From positions 558,001-622,000 of the forward strand of contig JAZKJV010000151.1 of assembly GCA_037367405.1 (NCBI GenBank): a stretch of DNA of 64,000 nt, given 5' to 3'. Position numbers and translations under genes: made by a program. This DNA comes from Ottelia alismoides. Its lineage: Eukaryota; Streptophyta; Magnoliopsida; Alismatales; Hydrocharitaceae. Below are positions 9,310-21,015 of this stretch, in pieces (positions within the stretch are counted from its first letter, which is position 1; each line of letters opens with the position of its first letter). Under the pieces are notes generated by a model. It had not been told where the DNA came from. It did not search any database and saw only the letters and a program-made list of their open reading frames with translations.

Positions 9310-10870
9310 ACCCTTTTCTTTATTTCCAGAAATGTCCTGAGAGACATGTATAGATGGAAAAACAACAGGACTAGTGGAAATGAAAATGGTGGCCTCAATA
9401 CCACCCTCGGCATGTCTCGCGGCATCAGTACCGCCTCTGTCTCAGCAGATGTGGTGGCGTCAGCACCACCTCCTCGAACAGGTGAAGCGACGACCTCAGT
9501 ACCGTCGGCTGGATCAATGTCCATGGTGGCATCAGTACCACCGTCATCATCTCTCGCGGCGTCAGTACCACATTCCTCCTCGTTTGGCGCTCCTAGTGTG
9601 GCGTGGGATCGTCGCTCAGATGAGGCGCCGCCTGCTGGCATCCTACCGCTCCTAAGTATGACAAAATCAGCATCAAACATGTATGAAGACAAATCACCAA
9701 AAGAATCACTAGGAATGGTAATCTCTGTAAACTCTATCTGCTCAGACTTCCTCTTCAGGTTGTTCGGGTTTGGATCTATCTGTGCAGGAATGGCAGCCTT
9801 CCTTCTCACTATCTCCCGCATCTCCTGGCGGAAATCATCCATCTCCCGTCTAAATGTAGCATGTTGCTTTGTCATGAGGCGGGCTAAGTCGTCCAAGGTG
9901 GGGTTCTCATAGGCTGGCCCATGAGATCCCGACGGGTGGCTTCGCTGGTAGTGAGGCTGCTGATGTGGCTGGTGCGGGTGAGAGGGGTACTGCTGTGGAT
10001 GATGTTGCGGCTGATGAGGCTGATCACGCCTCCAAGAATGTCTCTGCCGATAGGGATGAGGACCATACTTCTATATAGGCTGGGATGACTGCTGCTACTG
10101 GTGGTGGTGGTACACTAGGGGTTGCTGCTGCTGGTGATATCACTGATGGTCGTACTGGCCACCCTGAACTAGAGGCTGTTGTTGGGAACTGGCACCTCCA
10201 GCTGACCAACGAAATACGGGATGGTCTCGTCGGATACTGGGCTAGGGTCGGTCATACCAAATCCCGTTGACATCCATCAACGGCTCCAGCTCGTAAGGGG
10301 TGGCGGGAGTACTGCCAGAGACTGATCCCGCTGGTAGACCACCATCTGAGTGTCTGGAGATGGTGGTGACTGGTAGTACTGCTACGGCTGCTGGTACGGC
10401 TCCGCCTGTACAAGGTGAACTTTTCTAGGCTGCGTAGAGCGCTGGGACGAACCGCCGTTGCTACTCGGATCCCCTCGTGCCTGAAGATGGGGCTGAGAAG
10501 TCGTTTGTGCCTCCTGGAGACACATGACATGTGCCTTTAGGTCACTCAACAACTGTGCCATCTGCTCCATCTACGCTATGCTCTGGCACTGCTTCTTCTC
10601 GATCAGCTCCATCCGGTCCAGCTTCTCGCTGATGATGCCCATGTCGGCGGCTGTGGACTTGGCCTGTGCGGCTGTCGCTGACGAAGTGGAAGGACCGACA
10701 TCGACCCGTGCTCCTCTGAAACTGCACGGTCTATGGCTGAGGGCATCCCTGGGTGTAGAGTCGGGTCTGGGACATCACATTGTTGTTCTCGGCCATCTCC
10801 TCGTAGATGTCCCAGACCTGATCCTCATCCTTGGCAAAGTAGGAACCGCCACAAGGAGCGTTCACCAGGC
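9282..10870 (-). pseudogene. gag C-terminal half (A2), frame-broken
   Basis: Gag builds the virus-like particle. From 10870 downward the frame reads GGSYFAKDEDQVWDIYEEMAENN, which resembles the Athila/Tat gag segment GG-SKT-DEAYELLE-MA-NN after the capsid domain. A coiled-coil stretch follows near 10570-10490 (MEQMAQLLSDLKAHV) and then a His/Gln/Pro-rich part near 9920-10070. A second helical part, MDDLARLMTKQHATFRREMD, opens at 9896. From 9896 to 9282 the frame is open for 204 codons. Upstream of it there are several stops (for example after GCPQP). The capsid N-terminal domain is missing, removed at the junction with the copia LTR. Confidence 0.75.
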
Positions 10871-10873
10871 CCT

Positions 10874-13102
10874 GAATGTGAATTCAATTACTATTAAGGT
10901 TCCTTCTTACAATTACAGTTATGTACCATGGCCATGTTGAAAACCATGTAGATGGAAGGACACAACTGAATTGAAACATGTAATATTCAATATGGATCTC
11001 CAATCCGAGAAAGAGATGGCAATCCTTTCTCTAAAGACTAATTTGCAATTGACTTCTTGATGTAGGTCCTCTATATAGAAATGGAGATTCGGAAGCATTG
11101 GAAAAATCAAGTAAAAGAGTTTACTTCATGAGGTCGAGATAAACCAAAACATAAACTCTAACTATCATGATTAGACACACATCCTTTTAACCTGAGACAG
11201 ATATACATCTATATATTTCGAGTTGCACATTTGACATGCCAATAGGTTGGTGACTTCGCCAAGGTCCATATACCGATGCGTTGATGTGCATATGAAGCCA
11301 TATGAGATTTATGATCTTTCGAAGGGACCGTACATGTTCATAGTTGATGAACAAGGAGACATAGCTCACTAATGAGATGATTTTGGGGTCAAAAAGAATT
11401 CCATGCATGGTCACCTTTTTTATGAAACAAACATGAATTTGAGATATTAATACATGCTTTTAGAAAGTATATGATTAATATTGCCACCCAATTATCAATG
11501 AGAAATTTGTTGCTATATTATGAAGAAGACAACCAAACTAGAGTTTGAGCTTCGGATTTATCAAAGTCTTCTAGTATAAAGGATAGATGAGTATTGGGAA
11601 TACTCATGGTTACATCTGTTGTAATGGATCATCTACCATGCCACTTCCGTTCCAAGGGAGTGATGAAACATGATGGATTTTAGTGCTCCATTTAGCTAGA
11701 TGATTTGTGATTTAATTGGATTAAATCACAATTTATTTGAATCCGATTTCCAATTCCAATTTCAATGATAGAAATGGTCATGGAAATGGAAGTATACAAG
11801 CTCCTTTAGCTCATTTCTAAGCTCCAAATGATTTGGACTTTGATTAGAGTTGGTCAAGGAAGCTAGATTCAGTTCTTCGACACTTTCTCCAGCTCATGCA
11901 ATGTGTATTGCATTTTGCTGAGCACATTGAGAGTGTAAAGTATTACAACTCAAGCTCAACATTCGTAGGTGATTAATTTTTGCTAAAATGGCATAAACAC
12001 TGAAATTGGACTGTTATCGAAATTTCAAGTCACTATACATGGATAATATGATCTTCCCGACAATTTCTCCAAGTATATGCATTTTATCTCATGAGTCCTA
12101 ATTGGATTAAGCCTAATACCTATTGATGTCAATATTGTAATAATCATAGTTATTGTTGTATAAAGTTATAAGGGTGATTTTGTGAATAAGATTCACAAAT
12201 ATACCTAATTAATTTATTGTGAATAGTGATTCACAATCATTAATATTTATATGGTTACGATTCATATAAATGTTTATGTAAATATGATTTACATAATATT
12301 TACAAGGTATGGAAGTATGTGAATTTGATTCACTTTAATTTTATAAATGCAAAATGGATTTACTTTTAATTTTAGGTGCATGAATATGATTCATAAGGCT
12401 TGAGGATTAATTCCATAATTTCTCCAATTTTGATAATGAGATTATAAAGTTAATTAATTAATAGATAAAAGCAATAATCTTAACTAATTTTAGTTAAGCT
12501 AAGTTGTTTCTTATTTATTATTAATCAGTTAATATTAATTGGATATAAAAAAGAGACAATCCTTATTGAATTATGACTTGCTCTATGCCCTTGATTTAAA
12601 ATCCATGGGACTACAACACACATGTTGGACATGTGGTGTAAGTATAGAAGGAGAGCAATGATCTCTCTTTTGCAACACGATTTTGGAGAGAAAAGTCCCT
12701 TAGAAATTTCGTGCCCTTTGAGATATAAAAGAGTCTTTATAACCTTCATTTCTCATATGCCTCTTCTTGTTGCTTTGGTCGATATCTAGGTTTGTGGGAA
12801 GCAACATGATTCGTCTCCGTGACCACGAGAGAGACTTTTGCGGATTAGACTTTATTAGGGTGGTCTCTTCGTTTAGAAACTCAAAATTCTAAGGTAAAAT
12901 TTATCTATCTCTTTTATTCATTGTGAATATAGAAATTATTTTGGAAATTATTTCCTTAGAATTTATAATTTCTGAATGCACAAATTGTTGTTCTACATGT
13001 TCTAGTTCATACGATGAACTAACATTGTTTTGGCAAAATATGGCTAAATATTCTGTATTTCAGTAATACAGAGTAATTAATTTTTTATTTAATTCCTTAA
13101 AT
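10874..13102 (+). repeat. 5' LTR of copia element 1, first ~75 bp missing
   Basis: It aligns along its length with 44046-46212, for example ACCATGGCCAT, GAGAAAGAGATGGCAATC and GACCAATAGGTTGG-GAC in both. The first ~75 bases present in the 3' LTR (43970-44045) are absent. The left edge joins directly to gag of element A2, so it is a deletion or recombination junction and not an insertion edge. TATAAAA at 12724-12730 is the probable promoter. The right edge is set by the primer site. Confidence 0.8.
12724..12730 (+). promoter_or_regulatory. TATA box of copia LTR
   Basis: TATAAAA about 375 bases before the LTR end; the 3' LTR has TATAGAA at the equivalent place (45834-45840). Confidence 0.5.
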
Positions 13103-13114
13103 TTGTATCATAGA
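13103..13114 (+). promoter_or_regulatory. Relic primer-binding site, tRNA-iMet type
   Basis: TTGTATCATAGA matches 9 of 12 bases of the common copia primer site TGGTATCAGAGC. It lies exactly where similarity between the two LTRs ends. Confidence 0.55.
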
Positions 13115-14949
13115 ATTACTTTTGAGAATTTCGATTGCGTCCAAGTCCGATAAACAATCGGCTAGATTATTTGGATCATCGGGTACATTGTCTTGCGACA
13201 GTTTTAACGATTCGAATGATTCAATGACTTTCGAAGTTGCTAATGTCATACTGTATTTTAATCCTATTTTTGGGATATAAATGATGTCTAAAAGGTCTAT
13301 GCTCTTAGCCAAAATATTCTCCCATTTGTGGTGACAATCCAGAGAAGATTCAGATGTTAAAAATGATCAAAGACTCCAATTTTGATCGAAGATTGTAGTA
13401 GGAAAATATCGTTTTTTATGTAATATTTTATGATAATACAACATGATAAAATATTGATTAATAATTCAAATATTATGTCTCAAATCAGTGTGAAAAAGTT
13501 TCACGTGATTCCGATCGTGCGTCCTCGAGAAATCGGATTTTTCTAAAGGTAGAGTTGGACGAGGACTCGATTATTTTAACTGACATATTTCTCATATTTG
13601 GGGACTCATAATTGATGGAAATATATTTTATATATTTACATAAGGACTTGGAACTAGTATTTTGGAAATATTTGAGGTCATAATGAATTTTAAGTCCATG
13701 TTATATGATGTCTTCCAATTTGAAGTGAGATGGTCACACATTCGAATCTGAAATCATTGTTTGTTTATTTTAGAAGTATGCAACAAAATATAATATATTT
13801 TTATTTCATAATTTCCTGATTGTTTATGCACTTGAATACTTATGATGCAATTAGAAAATTGTGGAATTAATTTGATTGATTTCATAAATTGTCTAGATTG
13901 TTACTAGACATCTTTTGAAATTGCAATTGTTTTAATTCAAAGAATTGACTAGATTGTTGCACTAGACCTTTTGAAATTAAAAAGGAGTTTTTGAATTCAA
14001 GAAGTATCAAGATTGTTGAATGGATATTTTATAAAATTAAAAAGAGTTTTAAATTTGTAAATTTTTTGAGATTTACTATATAATATCATACACGGTCGAA
14101 AGATCTGCAAAACCTCCTTACTACAATATGTACCCAATTTGTTGTCGTGAATTGATTCAGTGAACGTGTATAGGAGGTGTACATGTTGATGGATTACTTA
14201 ATTGACACCTACGTTGCATTTATAGTGGAAGCGCTCCCTGTTAACATTATCAGTTCGACCTGGTTAGATCCGTTTCGATGAAAGGTTGCATGAGGATTCA
14301 TGGCATACTTTAACTACTAAAATTGGAACATGAAATTGTACTATGTGAGGGTGTAATACTATATGGTAACATTAAGAGCATAAAATATCATACCCTAGTT
14401 GGGACTGCTTGAGTGTCAATGTCTTAATTAGATTAAAAAAAATAAGCATGTGTTCTAACTATATCCCCAAGATTAGTCATGAAAATGTGATTCGAAATGA
14501 TTAATAATTAATTTAAACATGATATGGACTAAGTCATATGATTACATCCATGGTCTCCCATCATTGCAAAGAAATCTGTCACCATGGGATTTATTTTTGG
14601 AGATGCTCATGTGCAGTCATGACTCCAGAATACAAATTCACATGGATTAGATTCTTCATTTCTCAAAAGAGATGGCCATGTTCATAGTGACCTCAATGTT
14701 GTTCCCCATATTATTAACATGACATTGGATTTCACATAGCATAAATTGATATTCGTCCACTGACAGTTGATTTAATCAACAACATGCTAACTTCATATAT
14801 GTAGGGTTTGTGGGTGTTGAAGACTAAACTAAGAATACGAGTTGAACTTGTAAGGTGGAAAGAGTTCCCGCTTATTTCATCGTAGTTGCATTTTCTCATA
14901 TTATTGGGATGTAATGAGAATGGAAAGGAGACTCAGATATCGTAGTGAG
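13115..14949 (+). other. Copia element 1 leader and unreadable gag start
   Basis: AT-rich sequence between the primer site and the insertion point of element B. Copia gag should begin here, but no frame shows gag motifs in a readable run. I see no other gene in it. The last five bases, GTGAG (14945-14949), are one copy of B's target-site duplication. Confidence 0.5.
14945..14949. repeat. Target-site duplication of element B, left copy
   Basis: GTGAG directly precedes the LTR edge at 14950 and recurs at 27635-27639. A 5-bp duplication is the normal length for Ty3/gypsy integrase. Confidence 0.9.
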
Positions 14950-16657
14950 TGAAGAGTCGTCGACTACCCCACCTAATTCAACGGATTAACGATCAAATTT
15001 AGTGTGCGTTCATTGTAGTCAGATAAATCAAGACTGAAAAAAAACCACTTAGATTAATGTCAAATTAAACACAAGCGGTAAAGTTTTTTTACTTGGGCAA
15101 GCCCAAGGTCGAACTCAGGGAGGCAACTTCTCCTTAGGTTGATTTGGAGTCAATTTCGATGTTATATTTTCAGGGGAATATTTTTGGTATTTTTTTATGC
15201 AATTAAGGAAAAAATGATGCAATTCAAGCCAAATTTTAAGGTCAAATTTGAAAGATGGTCAAATGAAGTTCAAAAATGATGAAACTTGACCAGAATATGA
15301 AATGTAATGTAATTAAGCTACTGCAATGTTTTTGGAAATTTTCAACTCTAAATGAATTAAATATGAATGCTGGGTAGTTTTTGCTTATTAATTTTAATAA
15401 ATACCAAATCAAATCATTTTGAGATATAGAAATTATCCTAGATACTTCTATGTAAGAAGATTCGAGGAAAATTATTAAATCTTAAAAATGATTAATCCTG
15501 GACCTATTAAAAATCAATTATGCAAAAGTCTAATTAATTAATTAAGGCCTCTTATGCGTGCAAATGGTGTGATTTTTGGGCACAAAGTAGAACAACTTAA
15601 ACTATACCTATTGTGATTTTTTGTGACTTTTGGAGCAACAAATAATTTAATATGGAATTTAAAGCACACAGTGGGCAAAGTATGTCAATTTTCACAAATA
15701 ATAATAATATTAAATTCCTCAAAGCTCACAAAAATATGATAAGTATCCACAATGATAAAGCACAAGTTTCTCTATAACATGTAATTTTTGGAATTAAAAA
15801 TGATGCTAAATGAATGGTGAAATAAACGTACAAACACATGGATCAAAATGCAAACATGAATTAAATTTGATTAAATCAAAACATGCGTACAGGGACTAAG
15901 ATGTAATTACCTATATTGCTTGGGGTATGTGCAAATTGTCCACGGAATACGTGCGCCTCGCATGACGTGCCTGACAGGGTATGAAATGTAATTTTGAAAA
16001 CTTGCTGGGGCCTCGGTGCAAAATGCCCAGACCGCACTAGCCGGACACGAAAACTCAGGATAGACGCGGCAAGCAAGTTTCTTGAAAGAGGGGTGAGGAC
16101 CATGTGAGGTACTAGGCTCGGATGACGATGAAGGCTTAAATTGAGTCTCGGGTGCTCTGCAAGATTGGATGTGCTTCGGGATTGGCTCGGGAGCTCCGAA
16201 CCTAAGGGGCAGGGAAGAGGCTCGGAGGAATGACATGGCGCTATATAGACCATTCGATCGAGATGATCAAACAGCTGCTGAAGCTGGAGACGTGGCATGC
16301 CTTAGGTCTGTCTGATCAAGATAAATCCAACAGTGGTGATGACTCTTAGAGCGGGCTGACGTGGCTTGATGAGGACCGTCTGATCAAGATGATCGGATGG
16401 TAGCTATGCTTCATGCTCCTCCTCGTCGCCGCCTGGTATGGCAGACGTGGCTGGGCTCCGGTGAAGTCCTCCTAGCCCCGCCTCCTTGATTCTTGATCGC
16501 TGCTGATCTCCGGGGACTCCTGAGTAGCTAGACACCACCGCAGAAGCTTGGCGGAGCTGCCGGAGGTTCTAGAAGAGGAGACGGTGGTACGTAGGATGGA
16601 GGAGACGAAGCTCGAAGCAGCTCCAACAATGATTCTAACCAATGAAGAAAATAGCTC

Positions 16658-16964
16658 CTGCAACGTTAGTGAATGCAGCCAAGGCGTGCAGGTGCTCGCG
16701 TAGAGTGCAGTAAGTGCTTGAGGCCTTAAGGCATGAAGAGGTGGTGTGGTCGGTGTGCTCCCCCACCGAGAGGGACGGAGCAGTGGTCGGAAATGATTCG
16801 ATGAGTCGTGAAGGCGAACAGAATGATGCGCGAAGATGGGACCTCCAAGGCGGAGCTCGACCGGGGGGTGGTGGAGAGTGATGTCGAGTGAGGAGGTCGG
16901 GATAAATAGAAGAAAATCAGATGGGGACAAGATGGAGATCAGACAAGAAGATGGAGGGTGCTAC
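16658..16964 (-). other. Candidate leader intron in the B 3' LTR
   Basis: On the - strand the donor is CCAG|GTAGC (intron starts 16964) and the acceptor CACTAACGTTGCAG|GAGC (ends 16658), with the branch-site-like CTAAC inside the acceptor region. Length 307 nt. Confidence 0.5.
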
Positions 16965-17200
16965 CTGGGAATGGAGGCTCGAGGTTAAGTCTTTGGTCGT
17001 TGCTCGAGGGTCAGTAGAAGCCTGAGCTCGTGCAGCTCGAAGGAGGGGCTGCTTCACGGTAAAGCTCGTCGTGTATCTTATCGGAGATGGACCACTGTCT
17101 TCGCTCACGTTCACATCTAATCCCTGTCACATATCAGTAGAGGGGAGATCTAGGGTTTCTTATGCAAGGGCAGATACTAGTGATGATGTCCGGAGGCGGG

Positions 17201-17210
17201 GTATTTATAG
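17201..17210 (-). promoter_or_regulatory. TATA box of the B 3' LTR
   Basis: CTATAAATAC on the - strand, a strong plant TATA box, 237 bases before the candidate donor. It is conserved at 26269-26278 in the 5' LTR. Confidence 0.7.
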
Positions 17211-18030
17211 AGAGAGGGAGATGGTACGGGAGATGGAAGGTGAGATTTATGTGGAGATTATGGAGAGAGATTGAGGGGTTCATGGCGTGCTTGGGTGCTG
17301 GCGAGGATGAGGGAGGTACGAGTGTCATCGTGGGTCGAACATCGAGTGGAGATGGTGGCTGTAATGGCATCAAAATGGAAAGGGGATGGCGTTGTGGCGA
17401 GGTGGGGCGACATAGGCGAGGGATCCTCTGAAGGAAGAAGACAGTGTCATGGTTGTTGGATATCACGATCAAACGACCAATAGATTGGCACGAAGAAGCG
17501 GTCGTGATTAGATCAGGCGGGCAAGATCGAAGGGTGATGGTCACACCATGTGTCGGGATGTGGTGCCGACGGAACTGAACGATGGAGATTACATCTAGGA
17601 TAACAAGAGGTAGGGCTGAGATGGAGCCACGTGTCACCGAGAGAGATGAGCGCTATCAGACGGTCTAGATGTAAAGTAAGGTGTGGATCGAAGGGTCGAG
17701 AGTAGCATAGGAGTGTGCGGCTGAGATCACAACACTGGAGATGAATTAGATGGATGGGGGCGTGACATGTGGCCACAAGAGAATGTAGCACTTGCATATG
17801 GGCGAGATGGAATCTGGAGTTTGATCGGAGAGTTGCGGATGGAGTGGGAATGAAAGGAGGAGATCTAAAGAGGAAGGAGGTTATCTGACAGCCAGAAAAA
17901 GGGGGCGCATGGCAAGCGGATGAGTGGGATGCGTGGCGCAACCAGAGGGCGCCATGTGGCCCAATCAGAGTAGTCGAGGAAGAAGGTGAAATAAGAAGGG
18001 GGAGATGGCTGAACATGGAAAAACTCAAAA

Positions 18031-18071
18031 CATGAAAGTTGTAGATCTCGATGAGATCTACAAGTTTCATG
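18031..18071. repeat. Palindrome GTTGTAGATCTCGATGAGATCTAC in the B LTR
   Basis: Near-perfect inverted repeat: arms CATGAAAGTTGTAGATCTC / GAGATCTACAAGTTTCATG around ATC/GAT. The same hairpin recurs at 33899-33953, 39789-39829 and, diverged, at 40218-40255. In the other B LTR (27085-27110) half of it is lost. Confidence 0.8.
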
Positions 18072-18616
18072 TTGACCAAAAACGGAAATGAGGTCATATA
18101 AAGTGATAAAATATAAGGGTATAAATACATGTACATACATTATACAAAGGGGGCCCAAAATCCAAGTTTTGCATACGAGCTCCAATTTTAATGAAATTGT
18201 CTCATTTTGAAGGTCTCTAAATATATATTATTTTAAAAGTGAGTGGACCTAGATCGGATGGTGTAAGAGAGAGATGCGTGTATTTTAAGGTCCATGGTCT
18301 CAAACTGGTATTGGGGTTTTATTTGTCAATTTTACAAGTTAGAATTTTTTGGTATTTTTCTTTTATTAGTCTTAGTAATATGTACACTATAGAGCTTAAT
18401 TTATGGAATTTGGAATTAGTGTAAAATATATATAACTGAGTGATTTTTACAAGTGACTTTGGCTTCTTATTTAATGCAGATGTAAATGTTAAAATGCATA
18501 TGTTATATGGGCATGAATGATTGCTAATTATGCAATATAGGGGATGAAATGCATCTAATTACTCAGGAACAAAGCTTTATTTTCAACTTTTTGAGTGATG
18601 AATCACAGATTCATCA

Positions 18617-18632
18617 ACCCCCTATACTTAAA
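18617..18632 (-). promoter_or_regulatory. Polypurine tract of element B
   Basis: On the - strand TTTAAGTATAGGGGGT ends at the LTR start TGATGAATC. Confidence 0.9.
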
Positions 18633-18634
18633 CC

Positions 18635-18652
18635 TTGCTCGTCCTAGAGCAA
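18635..18652 (-). other. Hairpin upstream of the polypurine tract (B)
   Basis: TTGCTC-TAGGAC-GAGCAA on the - strand: a 6-bp stem whose sequence differs from A1 and E but whose pairing and GGAC loop core are kept. Confidence 0.75.
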
Positions 18653-19928
18653 CTAAAATTAAATGCAAGAGTGAAATGATTTTGGGTTCCATACCAAGAT
18701 CATGAACAAAAGTTGAAAATGGAGCTTGACTCGACCTTTGGATTAATTATGTCGCAGAACCTTATTGGGATCTGAATTTAAGACCTAACAAGCTTTAAGT
18801 TCCACGAGTCTTCTATTCAAGACACCTCAATAGTGAGGTCAGAACAAATCCTCATACGTAAATTTCTGATGACTATGATTCTTACTTATACTGTGTAAGT
18901 GAAATATAGCTCTCCACCTCAGAAATGGCACATAACTAGCCTCCTATAACATGGTAACTCTAATTCCCCGATCTAATAACTCTTTCCTCGAGGAGCGAGG
19001 TATTCCCTTAGAAGTTCAAGTGCGACCAACTCAAGAAGAGGGGGTGGAGAAAAGAATGGACGGTAGCCAGTGTAGCTATCTATCCCAGGATGCTTGACCA
19101 GTGTAGCCAAGTCATCCAGCTGCAAACTTCTTGCTAATATACATACTCCGGCAGGCGTTTTATTTTCAATCTGGCTTGTCTACTTTTTTTTGGAGTTCTT
19201 GCATTTATTTTTTTTAACTATATACAAGGTGAAGCATGTACATAAGGAGTTTTTCCTCTTGAGCCAGTAGACTACCACTCTTTTGAAGCATTATTGCAAC
19301 CCACAACATCCCGTACTTTGATGTCAACATTACCAGACTAGGTTGAGATGCACTTCCTCCCTAGAGGAGGATGGATGTTTGCACCTGTGTGCTACTCCAA
19401 GCCAAAGGATTCTACCTCCTCACCACCTCGTCAATGAAGAGCTACGGGCATGGTGCTTGTCCAATTTAGGTCACTGTCTAAAAGAATCATGCGTGTGTTC
19501 GAAATATTCTACTTAGACTAATCAAGATGACATGTGAACATAGACCTCAAGACTCAAAGAATTAAGTCACTTGATTTGAAAAATCTTAACTCCAGTTCCT
19601 ATAAGGTTCCTCTGAAATTAAGTAGATTAAGGTCAAACTAAATCCATCCTCAATATCTATTCATAACTTGGTTCAGAACCCACTAACTTTTCACTTTGCA
19701 TATGCAAGATATGCAAATGAGATGTAGATGACATGATATGTAGATGAATGAAGTGCAAGACTCTTTTTTTCTTTCTTTTAAATGCAGGGATGATATGCAA
19801 GAATAAATAAGAAGCCTATTTTTTCCCAATTTTTACCCACATGTAATTATTGCATAATATATAAAAAAAATACATGAAAACACCTGAAAGTACAAACTAT
19901 GGGTAAAGTATATATGTTATATATACAT
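18653..19928 (-). other. 3' non-coding block of element B with antisense frame remnant
   Basis: No sense-strand gene. It is similar to A1 1170-2720 and E 59440-60950 in the opposite orientation. The + strand at about 19250-19560 reads FPLEPVDYHSFEALLQPT, then CYSKPKDSTSSPP and VLVQ, matching the A1 antisense ORF, with several stops. The remainder is AT-rich and featureless. Confidence 0.65.
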
Positions 19929-20180
19929 GCCCCCTATACTTAGCATGTGCTATGTCCTCAGAGCCCGAAAAACGAGGAAAAAGACATAGCTCGTGCTAAG
20001 CGTAGGAGAGTAAAAAGAAAATAGAAGTCATCCCACCACCTACACTTAGGCTCTGGCAGCCTAAGTGTAGAAGAATATCAAAAATGAGGCGGACGAGGTC
20101 AAAAGGGGAAATGGATGAGTATCTACATGATGGGCATCGGTCCCCCCTATACTTAGGGAAATGGATGAGTATCTACATGA
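19929..20180 (-). repeat. Polypurine-tract-like hairpin array of element B
   Basis: On the - strand three tract-like G runs occur: near 20142-20156, at 20040-20070 (13-bp perfect stem CTACACTTAGGCT / AGCCTAAGTGTAG) and at 19929-19944. The last closes a larger stem made of CTTAGCACGAGCTATGTC and GACATAGCACATGCTAAG. A 25-base direct duplication (about 20105-20130 and 20156-20180) has disrupted the first hairpin. Confidence 0.75.
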
Positions 20181-21015
20181 GGGAGAGAAAGTATATACAA
20201 GGAAAAGTGAGATTATGCAAGGATTAAGAAGGTTTGTGACAAACCTTCTTGTGGATGCCAGGAGGTGGATAATATACATATGTGTCGCTATCGGAATTAT
20301 CCTCAGATGAATAATAGTGAGGTGTAGGATCGTCCAACAAGGGTCGACACACGACTGCTTGCTCAGATATGGCTTAAGAACAACCGAACTGAGCTAACTC
20401 ATGTAAATCACCTCATCCGGACCCGATGAGTATTCCTCCGAAAATTCCTTCTCCAGTATGTTGAAGGAAATTTTCTTAGCCAGTTTTCTAGAACTTGAAT
20501 CATTGAGAGGGAGAGGAGAGTGACGCACCTTTAGGGGCTCGGGGGAGCACCTCGAGGAATCATTTCTCGACTTCCTCTCACTGGATAACTGACTAGAATA
20601 AGGAGCAACCGTGGCTTTGGGTTAGGTCAATTCAGTCTTGGTTGTTTCCTTTGAAGGTCTGGGATGTGGTGCGGAGCTGACCATGGTTTCCTAATCAGAC
20701 GAGTCACCATATAGATTATAATATTCCTGAAGGGTCAGCGCCTGTCTAGGGAAGGTGCTAGTGCTCTCAGTTGGCTCGACATTATTGGGCTCTTGTGTCG
20801 GATCATCAAAATGGTCAAGGCAATCAGCAAAATTTGTGTCCAACTAAATGATAGCTTCAGGTCTTGAGTCCTCCTTAGAAGCTGTCATAGTGGTGGTGCA
20901 AGTAGTTGGTGAAGTAGAGGTGTGGGGATTCTCTGAACCAACGGTTGTCTGGACAGTTGATATCTTAGGTGTGGCAGAGAGGTGGGATTCATCTACCTCT
21001 TGATGGTCACAACTA
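20181..21015 (-). pseudogene. Acidic/Ser-Thr-rich linker after protease (B)
   Basis: Broken frames on the - strand give Ser/Thr/Glu-rich text, for example 21056-20844 (SENPHTSTSPTTCTTTMTAS), then DHFDDPTQEPNNVEPTEST and SSERKSRNDSSRCSPEPLK. In A2 a similar acidic linker leads into RT. Here it leads straight into the hairpin array, so RT, RNase H and integrase are missing at this point. No function is recognised. Confidence 0.5.

Larger units (their letters stand above)
6241..10873 (-). mobile_element. Element A2: Athila/Tat-type gypsy internal region, truncated both ends
   Basis: Read on the - strand, it gives gag C-terminal part, protease, an acidic linker, RT, RNase H and the first part of integrase, the standard gypsy order. 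It ends at 6240 against the A1 LTR and begins at 10873 against a copia LTR that itself lacks its first ~75 bases. The gag N-terminal part, 5' LTR, rest of integrase and 3' LTR are not in the window. Multiple stops and frame changes make it a pseudogene, but it is the best-preserved gypsy pol here and the likely type of autonomous partner for B, C and E. Confidence 0.85.
14950..18616 (-). repeat. 3' LTR of element B (3667 bp)
   Basis: On the - strand it starts at 18616 with a palindrome (arms TGATGAATC and GATTCATCA, loop TGT) next to the polypurine tract and ends ...CTCTTCA at 14950. A perfect-stem hairpin lies at 18031-18071. A TATA box is at 17210-17201, a candidate intron at 16964-16658, and the U5 tail carries TTGGGCAAGCCCAAGG-like text near 15090. 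The - strand open frame at 16930-16472 (152 codons) is also open in the other LTR copy, but it crosses the candidate intron and is probably chance. Confidence 0.92.

Noticed and set aside
9346..9912. 188-codon + strand ORF opposite gag
   Set aside because: Shadow of the A2 gag frame; the - strand reading has gag-like coiled-coil sequence while this one is Ser/Ala-rich noise.
16472..16930. 152-codon - strand ORF in the B LTR, also open at 25561-25998 in the other LTR
   Set aside because: The two LTRs are copies of one sequence, so a shared open frame is not independent evidence. The ORF crosses the candidate intron and shows no domain or start-site logic.
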